This document shows, one piece after another, positions 1-5,531 of a stretch of DNA of 7,088 bases. A model generated the notes under the pieces. That model had not been told where the DNA came from. It was given only the letters and a program-made list of their open reading frames with translations, and did no database searches. This DNA is from Roseburia sp. (GTDB lineage: Bacteria; Bacillota; Clostridia; Lachnospirales; Lachnospiraceae): positions 1-7,088 of the forward strand of contig JAGASC010000128.1 of the NCBI GenBank assembly GCA_017621905.1. The letters are read 5' to 3'. A program made the translations under genes and the position numbers. Position 1 is the first letter of the stretch; each line of letters begins with the position of its first letter.

Positions 1-741
1 ATTTATTACGCCGAGGACTGGCTCTTTGCCCCGGCTTTTCGAAAAGCATTTTCCATCATGGAAAGCGGTCAGGTGGGAAAACCTCTGTACATCCGGGCAA
101 GAGAGTGCCATTGCGGATCCCACAGCCCCTTCGCTCAGAAAATAGCATATTGCGGCGGTGGCTGTATGGTGCATCTCGGGGTGCATCCGGTCAGCTTCAT
201 GTTGGCATTAAAGGACAACAAGTGGACCGAGCTTACGGCCATGACCTCCGGAGGCGGGGATGCGAACCTCATCCATAATCAAATGGAGGGAGAGGACTGG
301 GCAGGCGCCTTCTTGCGTTTTGCAGACGGTACCTATGCCACGCTGGAAGCCAATTATGTGACCACCGGCGGCATGGAGGATGTACTGGATATCTACTGTG
401 AAAAAGGATGCATCCATGTGGATCTGTCTTTCTCCGGTCCGGTGAAGGTGTTTTCCATTCCGGGGCTTGATTATACCGTAGAAAAGGCGGAAATTACCAC
501 AGGCTGGTCTCATCCCGCCGTGGATGAAAAATATAATCTTGGCTACTGCGGTGAAATCAATCATTTTGTGGACTGTGCACTGTCCGGAAAAGACGCTCAG
601 GTAGGGCTGAGGGGCAGGGACGGCCTGGAGACTCTGAAAGTCATCAACCTGATTTATCAATCGGCAAAAAATGGAACTCATATTCACAACAAAGGATATT
701 TGCCACTATTTGCGCCGGAGCAAAGTGAAAGGAATGATTGA
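1..741 (+). CDS. Gfo/Idh/MocA-family oxidoreductase, C-terminal part (5' truncated by window)
   Basis: The reading frame is open from the first base, so the N-terminal Rossmann NAD(P) domain lies outside the window; 246 residues are visible. The visible part matches the C-terminal alpha/beta substrate domain of Gfo/Idh/MocA dehydrogenases, which oxidise or reduce a hydroxyl/keto group on sugars, inositols and related polyols. Supporting landmarks are a GGGCMVHLGVHP motif (codons 154-189), the segment LRFADGTYATLEANY typical of the central beta sheet, and a closing EINHFVDCALSGK...GLRGRDGLETLKVI segment typical of family C-termini. The conserved catalytic His of the GG-x-x-x-D-x-G-x-H motif is present (codon at 184), but the usual Asp is His (codon at 172). 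The gene ends at TGA 739-741, almost touching the next gene, which suggests co-transcription. Family assignment is confident; the substrate is unknown, and inositol, a sugar or a glycoside are all possible. Confidence 0.88.
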   Translation: MYYAEDWLFAPAFRKAFSIMESGQVGKPLYIRARECHCGSHSPFAQKIAYCGGGCMVHLGVHPVSFMLALKDNKWTELTAMTSGGGDANLIHNQMEGEDWAGAFLRFADGTYATLEANYVTTGGMEDVLDIYCEKGCIHVDLSFSGPVKVFSIPGLDYTVEKAEITTGWSHPAVDEKYNLGYCGEINHFVDCALSGKDAQVGLRGRDGLETLKVINLIYQSAKNGTHIHNKGYLPLFAPEQSERND

Positions 742-746
742 TTAAG

Positions 747-3242
747 ATGAAGAGTATGCAAGACATCCATATCCCGGTAACCATTGGCGGCGTAACCTTT
801 AAAAATCCCTTTTATGTTGCCTCCGGTCCTACCACCAAGTCCGTAAAACAGCTGCTGAAAATTGAGGAGACCGGCTGGGCAGCAGCCAGCATCAAGCTGA
901 GCATAGACCCGGCTCCCTATATCAATCGAAAACCCCGTTACGGTATTTTTAAAGACCGCAACGCACTGGCCTTTACCACAGAAAAGCGTCTGACCTTTGC
1001 GGAGGGCTTAAAGCTGATTCAGGATGCAAAACCCCTGCTTCATGACTTAAAACTGATGGCTAACATTACCTATGCCGGAGACGATGGTGTTGCCGGCTGG
1101 GTCAATATGGCAAAAAAGTTCGAGGAAGTGGGCGCAGACGTGATCGAGCTGAATATGTGCTGCCCCAACATGTCCTACAATCTGGAGCTGACCTCCGGAG
1201 GCAGCAGGACGGCTGCAAAGCAGACCGGTGCCAGTATGGGGCAGAACGCCAATGTGGCGGCGGAAATTGTAAAGGCGGTCAAGGAAGCCATTTCCATTCC
1301 CCTGTTCGTAAAGCTGACACCCGAGGGTGGCAAGATTGCCCAGGTGGCAAAGTCTTTGTATGAAGCGGGCGCAGATGCAGTGGGTGGCACCGGTAACCGC
1401 ATGGGTATACCGCCGATCAATCTTGAACATCCGGAAAAAGCATTTTATCATCTGCAGGATGAGGTCAGCATGAGCTGCCACTGCGGCTCCTGGCTAAAAC
1501 CCCTTGCCCAGAGAGATACCTATGAAATCCGCAAAGTCTGCGGAAAAGAGCCGCCCATTATGGCGGCCGGAGGGATTCGGGACTGGAAGGATGCAGTGGA
1601 AATGGTCATGTGCGGCGGTAACCTGATCGGTGTCTGCGCGGAAACCCTCATCAGCGGCTATGACATCGTACGCCCTATGATCGCGGGAATGCATGGCTAT
1701 ATGGAGCAGCACGGCTACAAATCTCTGGATGACTTCCGCAGTATTCTGGTGGACGAGGTAAAAACGGCAGCGGATGTAACACTTTATGCCGGTTATGCCC
1801 GGATCAAGGAACCGAATCTTTCAGCTCCCTGCAAATCTGCCTGCCCGCATCATGTGCCGGTGCAGGCTTATGTTCAGAAAATCGCAAAGGGCGAGTATAA
1901 AGAAGCCTATGACCTTATCACCGGCAAGAACGCCCTGCAGAATCTGTGCGCACTGGTATGCGCACACCCCTGCGAGGATGCCTGCGTCCGGGGAAGTATG
2001 GATGCTCCGGTAAAGATACGGGAGTTGAAACGGTTCATTCTGGAGTATGGAAAAGCGAAAGGGTGGAAGCCTGCCTGGGCAGCCGCAGCGCCAAATGGCC
2101 ATAAAGTGGCGGTCATTGGGGCAGGAGCCTGTGGCTTAAGCTGTGCCGCTGAACTGGTAAAAGGCGGCTATGAGGTAACTGTTTTTGAAAAAGAAGAGAA
2201 TGCGGGAGGTAAGCTCCGCTATGGCATGCCGAATTATACTTATCAAAAACAGGTGCTGGAGGAAGAAATCGAAAATCTGCAGGAACATGGCGTAAAGTTT
2301 GTATTTGGAAAGAAAGTTGACAATGTGGATACCCTCCGCAAAGAGGGCTATGCGCGTGTTTTTGCAGCTGTTGGTGCCAATTGTCTTCCGGACAGAAGTG
2401 CCGAAGGTGATGATGCGTTATCCTTCCTGTATCAGGTAAACTGCGGCAAGGCGCCTGGGGTAAAGGAGCGTGTTGCGGTGATAGGCAGCGGCTTTACAGC
2501 GGTGGATGCAGCTCGGTGTGCGGTGCGTCTGGGAGCAAAACAGGTGACACTGCTGAATGCTGGCAGCTTTTCAAAACACAGCGGCATGCAGGAAATATTA
2601 AAGGCTGCCGGAGAAGAGGGTGTTGTGCTGCTTGAGCATGCGGCGCAGGTGCAGAAAGTGGAAGAATGCATTGGTTTTGTCAAGGATGGCGTAGAAATGA
2701 CATTGAAATGCGACCAGGTACTGGTGGAAAACGAGTATGTGACCGAGTTGCCTGCCGGTGAGGAAGGATATCTGATGGTAAGCAATCAGAAGATTACGAA
2801 TGTAATCTCTGCCATTACCGCAGGAAAGAATGCGGCAGCGGCCATCGATACTGCGATTCGGGGCGAAGAAGCGACGGTACAGCCCGTTGCTCCGGTAAAG
2901 ACCGTCAGCTCCGAGCTGGTGCGCCGCCGTACCGGTTATCTGAAGCGGGATACCAATCCTGTAAAACTGGCAGAGGATGCGCAGACTCGCAGGTTGAATT
3001 TCGAGCCTTATACTCGGACAATGACCGAAGAGGAGGCAGTGAAAGAAGCTTCCCGCTGTTTAAACTGTGGCTGCGGCGAGGGCTGCCAGCTGTGCAAGAC
3101 CATCTGTACGGATTTTGCCCCGGAAATCATTGATACCGATACCATGCACATCTGCAAGAAAGATTGCGTGGCCTGCGGTATGTGCTTCAACCGCTGTCCG
3201 AATGGCAATATTGAGATGGTTAATTTAAATATTACGGTTTAA
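747..3242 (+). CDS. Fused dihydropyrimidine-dehydrogenase-like flavo-iron-sulfur reductase (PreA-like FMN barrel + PreT/GltD-like FAD/NAD(P) module + ferredoxin)
   Basis: This 831-residue protein combines parts that are separate PreA and PreT subunits in E. coli. Residues about 1-340 form a dihydroorotate-dehydrogenase-like FMN TIM barrel: LNMCCPNM at 135-142 matches the NLSCPH/NxSCPN active-site motif (C139 at the catalytic Cys position), VKLTP ends at 192, and an AAGGI phosphate-binding segment follows. Residues about 362-413 carry Cys ligands (362, 366, 401, 405, 409, 413) of a GltD/PreT-type [4Fe-4S] region. GAGACG at 458-463 is the FAD Rossmann motif, and GSGFTA at 580-585 the second, NAD(P)-binding one. 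The C-terminus has EASRCLNCGCGEGC (C771-C780) and C807-x2-C810-x2-C813-x3-C817-P, a classic [4Fe-4S] ferredoxin motif. Electrons probably pass from NAD(P)H through FAD and Fe-S clusters to FMN and a C=C or similar acceptor; the protein is likely cytoplasmic. Start is uncertain: ATG 747 is chosen, while TTG 738 (overlapping the upstream TGA) and ATG 756 are alternatives. The true substrate is not shown. Confidence 0.85.
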   Translation: MKSMQDIHIPVTIGGVTFKNPFYVASGPTTKSVKQLLKIEETGWAAASIKLSIDPAPYINRKPRYGIFKDRNALAFTTEKRLTFAEGLKLIQDAKPLLHDLKLMANITYAGDDGVAGWVNMAKKFEEVGADVIELNMCCPNMSYNLELTSGGSRTAAKQTGASMGQNANVAAEIVKAVKEAISIPLFVKLTPEGGKIAQVAKSLYEAGADAVGGTGNRMGIPPINLEHPEKAFYHLQDEVSMSCHCGSWLKPLAQRDTYEIRKVCGKEPPIMAAGGIRDWKDAVEMVMCGGNLIGVCAETLISGYDIVRPMIAGMHGYMEQHGYKSLDDFRSILVDEVKTAADVTLYAGYARIKEPNLSAPCKSACPHHVPVQAYVQKIAKGEYKEAYDLITGKNALQNLCALVCAHPCEDACVRGSMDAPVKIRELKRFILEYGKAKGWKPAWAAAAPNGHKVAVIGAGACGLSCAAELVKGGYEVTVFEKEENAGGKLRYGMPNYTYQKQVLEEEIENLQEHGVKFVFGKKVDNVDTLRKEGYARVFAAVGANCLPDRSAEGDDALSFLYQVNCGKAPGVKERVAVIGSGFTAVDAARCAVRLGAKQVTLLNAGSFSKHSGMQEILKAAGEEGVVLLEHAAQVQKVEECIGFVKDGVEMTLKCDQVLVENEYVTELPAGEEGYLMVSNQKITNVISAITAGKNAAAAIDTAIRGEEATVQPVAPVKTVSSELVRRRTGYLKRDTNPVKLAEDAQTRRLNFEPYTRTMTEEEAVKEASRCLNCGCGEGCQLCKTICTDFAPEIIDTDTMHICKKDCVACGMCFNRCPNGNIEMVNLNITV

Positions 3243-3335
3243 ATAGTATTGCTAAATATTATGGTATTACGGTTGAATAGTATGGTTGAAATATTATGGT
3301 ATTACAGTCAAATAGTATAACTGGAATATTATGTA
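3231..3335 (+). repeat. Three imperfect 35-bp tandem repeats, AT-rich
   Basis: Units lie at 3231-3265, 3266-3300 and 3301-3335. Each begins ATTACRGT, contains AATAGTAT in its middle, and ends with AATATTATG plus two bases. All three are exactly 35 bases long even though small insertions and deletions inside unit 1 compensate each other. Unit 2 also shows an inner near-duplication, GGTTGAATAGTAT followed by GGTTGAAATATTAT. A degenerate fourth copy may follow (about 3336-3360), and similar sequence just upstream (about 3219-3230) lies within the coding region. The first unit starts inside the coding sequence: its first ten bases supply the last three codons (Ile-Thr-Val) and the first base of the stop codon of the upstream reductase. 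Function is unknown; candidates are a regulator-binding array, an AT-rich promoter region for the SDR gene, or a replication-slippage product. Confidence 0.85.
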
Positions 3336-3362
3336 TGACGGTTCAGAAATTACGATAGATAT

Positions 3363-3367
3363 GGAGG
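3363..3367 (+). promoter_or_regulatory. Ribosome binding site GGAGG deciding the SDR start
   Basis: GGAGG lies 9 bases before ATG 3377, a good spacing. An in-frame TTG at 3368 abuts it directly and so cannot be the start; this settles the start of the SDR gene at 3377. Confidence 0.85.
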
Positions 3368-3376
3368 TTGTTTGTT

Positions 3377-4198
3377 ATGTATCCTATAAACTTTGATATC
3401 AGCGGCCAGGTGGCCGTGATTACCGGTGCCGGCGGAATTATCTGCGGCACCATGGCAAGAGAAATGGCTAAAAAAGGCGTAAAAGTAGCACTGCTAGATC
3501 TCTTTGTGGAAAATGCTCAGAAAATTGCAGATGAAATCAATGCCGCAGGCGGTGATGCCATTGCAGTTAAGGCAAATGTACTTGACAGGGAGAGCCTGGA
3601 AGCTGCCAGAGAGGTGGTCGTGGCTCATTTTGGTCACATTGACATTTTGATCAACGGTGCGGGTGGCAATAAGAAAGAAGCCACCGTTTCTGCAGACAGA
3701 GACTTTTTCCATCTGGATCTGGATGCCTTCAAGTGGGTCTTTGACTTAAACGTTACCGGTGCAGTGCTGACCACTATGGTGTTCGGCGAGCTGCTGGCGC
3801 AGCAGGGGCACGGCAATGTAATCAATATTGCTTCCATGTCCAGCTACCATCCGCTGACAAATACTGCTGCTTACTGCGGTGCCAAGGCGGCCGTTGCCAA
3901 CTTTACAGAGTGGATGGCCACCCATTTTAATCAGAACTACAGCAACGATATCCGTGTGAATGCCATTGCGCCCGGTTTCCTTTTGACAAATCAGAACCGC
4001 TATCTTCTGACCAAAGAAGAGGACGGCTCTCCCACAGACCGTGGTCTGCGGGTTTTGGCTAAGACCCCGATGGGCCGCTACGGAGAACCGGAGGAGATGG
4101 TTGGTCCAGTGATTTTCCTGTGTTCTGAGGCAGCGTCCTTTGTCAACGGCACCGTGATTCCCGTAGACGGAGGTTTTTCCTCTTATTGGGGGGTATAG
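3377..4198 (+). CDS. SDR-family oxidoreductase, D-mannonate oxidoreductase (fructuronate reductase)-like
   Basis: A 273-residue classical short-chain dehydrogenase/reductase. The cofactor motif is TGAGGIICG (16-24), a variant of TGxxxGIG. Asp41 at the end of strand beta-2 suggests NAD(H) rather than NADP(H). NGAG (93-96) and Asn125 are in place, and the catalytic set is Ser153/Ser155, Tyr166 and Lys170 (YCGAK). The C-terminal half closely resembles the SDR group annotated as D-mannonate oxidoreductase: IAPGFLLTNQNRYLLT, TPMGRYGEPEEM, and the ending GTVIPVDGGFSSYWGV. That group interconverts D-fructuronate and D-mannonate in hexuronate catabolism. However, no uronate isomerase or mannonate dehydratase gene is visible here, so a related sugar acid or polyol may be the real substrate. 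GGAGG is 9 bases upstream. The gene follows the 35-bp repeat array, and the LDH2-family gene follows after 85 bases with no terminator between them. Family confidence is high; substrate confidence is moderate to low. Confidence 0.87.
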   Translation: MYPINFDISGQVAVITGAGGIICGTMAREMAKKGVKVALLDLFVENAQKIADEINAAGGDAIAVKANVLDRESLEAAREVVVAHFGHIDILINGAGGNKKEATVSADRDFFHLDLDAFKWVFDLNVTGAVLTTMVFGELLAQQGHGNVINIASMSSYHPLTNTAAYCGAKAAVANFTEWMATHFNQNYSNDIRVNAIAPGFLLTNQNRYLLTKEEDGSPTDRGLRVLAKTPMGRYGEPEEMVGPVIFLCSEAASFVNGTVIPVDGGFSSYWGV

Positions 4199-4283
4199 TG
4201 TGGTTGCAAATATTGTGCCTGCGTCATGGCGTCTTTAAGATGCATTAAAGTTTGCAGGTGTTAGAAAGGGTATGGTTATTTAT

Positions 4284-5375
4284 ATGCAATATCATCATGT
4301 AGATTATTCAAAACTTTATACTTTTTGTGTAAAGGTCTTTTGTGGCTATGGCTTTGACGAAGAACAGAGCAGGCAGATTACGGATGTTCTGCTGGATGCA
4401 GATTTAAGCGGCATCGAGTCTCATGGTATCCAGCGACTGATCCGTTACCACAAGGAGATTACCGGCGGCCTGGTCAAGCTGGATGCGAAGCCGGGAATCG
4501 TCTATGAAACCCCGCTGTCGGCAGTCATCGAGGGCAATGATGCCATGGGCCAGATTCTTGGTGTACAGGCTATGCAGCTGGCAATTGAGAAAGCGAAAAA
4601 ATCCGGATTCGGTATGGTTACCGTCCGCAATTCCAACCATTACGGTATTGCAGGTTACTATGCAAAAATGGCTGCGGGGCAGGGACTTTTAGGAATGTCA
4701 ATGACCAACACCGAGGCTATCATGGTTCCCACCTTCGGTCGAAAGGCTATGCTGGGTACCAACCCCATCGCCTTTGCCATGCCTGCGGAACCAACTCCAT
4801 ATGTCTTTGATGCGGCTACCACTGTGGTACCGCGGGGCAAGCTGGAGGTTTACGTAAAGCGTGGCAATGGTCTGCCGCTGGGCTGGGCGCTGGATGAAAA
4901 TGGCCATGACAGCGATGATGCAGACCGTGTGCTTAAGAACATCATCGGCAAGACCGGTGGCGGAATCCTGCCACTTGGCGGTTCCGGTGAGCTGACCTCC
5001 GGCTATAAGGGCTATGGATTCGCCATGCTCTGTGAGATTGCAACAGCCATTCTCTCCGGCGGCACAACTTCTAATTATATTTACAAAACACCGGGGCGCT
5101 CGAATATTGCGCACTGTTTTATTGCATTGGATTACGGAATGTTTGGCGATAAGGCAGAGATTGAAGCGAACCTTTCGAAGTTTTTGCAGGAGGTTCGGGA
5201 TTCGGACAAGGCAGAGGGACAGGAGCGGATCTACATTCACGGAGAAAAAGAAGCCGAGGCTCATGACCGGGTAAAACGCGAGGGAGTATCTTTGAATGAT
5301 AAGACCTATGCGGAAATGGAAATGATCGGTCAGTTTACCGGTGCAGAAACGTATCTGCCTGCTTATTTAGATTAA
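4284..5375 (+). CDS. LDH2/MDH2-family (YiaK/AllD/ComC-like) NAD(P)-dependent 2-hydroxyacid dehydrogenase
   Basis: A 363-residue protein of the malate/L-lactate dehydrogenase type 2 family, whose fold is unrelated to classical LDH/MDH. Members reduce 2-keto acids or related substrates: malate/oxaloacetate, ureidoglycolate, 2,3-diketogulonate, sulfolactate and piperideine-2-carboxylate. Family landmarks are ADLSGIESHGIQRL (catalytic-region His47 and Arg51), VRNSNHYGIAGYYA (His119), GTNPIAFAMP (158-167), DAATTVVPRGKLEVY (from Asp176), GGILPLGG, and SGYKGYGFAMLCE. Length is normal and no key block is missing. An in-frame ATG at 4272 sits only one base after AAAGGG (4265-4270), too close for that site; ATG 4284 is 13 bases downstream of it and gives the family-typical N-terminus, so 4284 is preferred, though 4272 is not excluded. 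A malic enzyme downstream makes malate/oxaloacetate a plausible substrate, but that is inference. A sugar-acid-derived keto acid fits the SDR neighbour equally well. Confidence 0.88.
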   Translation: MQYHHVDYSKLYTFCVKVFCGYGFDEEQSRQITDVLLDADLSGIESHGIQRLIRYHKEITGGLVKLDAKPGIVYETPLSAVIEGNDAMGQILGVQAMQLAIEKAKKSGFGMVTVRNSNHYGIAGYYAKMAAGQGLLGMSMTNTEAIMVPTFGRKAMLGTNPIAFAMPAEPTPYVFDAATTVVPRGKLEVYVKRGNGLPLGWALDENGHDSDDADRVLKNIIGKTGGGILPLGGSGELTSGYKGYGFAMLCEIATAILSGGTTSNYIYKTPGRSNIAHCFIALDYGMFGDKAEIEANLSKFLQEVRDSDKAEGQERIYIHGEKEAEAHDRVKREGVSLNDKTYAEMEMIGQFTGAETYLPAYLD

Positions 5376-5383
5376 GATTAAGG

Positions 5384-5402
5384 TTGAAAGATGAGATTTC
5401 AA
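5384..5402. promoter_or_regulatory. Inverted repeat overlapping the -35 box, possible operator
   Basis: TTGAAA (5384-5389) and TTTCAA (5397-5402) form a perfect 6-bp inverted repeat with a 7-base centre. It coincides with the -35 element and fills most of the spacer, a position where a bound repressor would block RNA polymerase. Because one arm is itself the -35 consensus, a chance match is possible. No regulator gene is visible in the window. Confidence 0.4.
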
Positions 5403-5412
5403 AGAGTATAAT
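5384..5412 (+). promoter_or_regulatory. Sigma-A-type promoter for the malic enzyme gene
   Basis: TTGAAA (-35, 5384-5389) and a perfect TATAAT (-10, 5407-5412) are separated by exactly 17 bases. Transcription should begin near 5418-5420, giving a leader of about 112 bases before the malic enzyme start. It lies just downstream of the stop of the LDH2-family gene, so the malic enzyme can be expressed independently of the upstream operon. Confidence 0.85.
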
Positions 5413-5421
5413 AATTGCAGG

Positions 5422-5508
5422 TTATCGGAGGATGCGTGATAGCTTCCGATAAAAGGCGCAGGTTTTGCGTCGGAAATCAATCACAGGAACGAAATAGCGG
5501 TTTCTGTG
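5422..5508 (+). promoter_or_regulatory. Structured 5' leader of the malic enzyme mRNA (three hairpins)
   Basis: Three consecutive stems can be drawn between the promoter and the ribosome binding site. Hairpin 1 pairs TTATCGGA (5422-5429) with TCCGATAA (5445-5452), extended by GG/CT to 10 pairs including one wobble. Hairpin 2 pairs GGCGCA (5455-5460) with TGCGTC (5466-5471), loop GGTTT. Hairpin 3 pairs CACAGGAAC (5482-5490) with GTTTCTGTG (5500-5508), nine pairs with one wobble and a 9-base loop. None is followed by a T run, so none looks like a terminator. The ribosome binding site at 5515-5522 begins 7 bases after hairpin 3. I recognise no known riboswitch class here. Confidence 0.55.
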
Positions 5509-5514
5509 TTATAG

Positions 5515-5522
5515 AAAAGGAG
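5515..5522 (+). promoter_or_regulatory. Ribosome binding site AAAAGGAG deciding the malic enzyme start
   Basis: A strong Shine-Dalgarno sequence 9 bases before ATG 5532. It fixes the malic enzyme start there, although the frame stays open upstream as far as about 5415. Confidence 0.88.
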
Positions 5523-5531
5523 AATCGATTT

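Noticed and set aside
738..746. TTG 738 as start of the fused reductase, overlapping the upstream TGA
   Set aside because: Possible as a coupled start, but the ribosome binding site AAAGGA is too close when aligned to the anti-SD, and the extra residues precede the family N-terminus; kept only as an alternative to ATG 747.
3249..3321. Promoter for the SDR gene within the repeat array
   Set aside because: Several TTGAAA- or TATTAT-like strings occur, but none pairs with a good partner at 16-18 bases; the best is TTGAAA 3286 with TCAAAT 16 bases on, too weak to call.
3368..3376. TTG 3368 as start of the SDR gene
   Set aside because: It directly abuts the GGAGG site, leaving no spacing; ATG 3377 has 9 bases.
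4199..4283. Terminator or promoter between the SDR and LDH2 genes
   Set aside because: Only weak pairing (CCTGC with GCAGG) and no T run or paired -35/-10 elements were found.
4698..5264. Minus-strand open frame of 188 codons inside the LDH2-family gene
   Set aside because: It is antisense to a well-supported gene, lacks recognisable motifs, and similar minus-strand frames occur under the other genes.
5415..5531. Long form of malic enzyme starting near 5415
   Set aside because: The extension has no malic enzyme similarity, overlaps strong RNA stems, and ATG 5532 has an excellent ribosome binding site and gives the normal family length.
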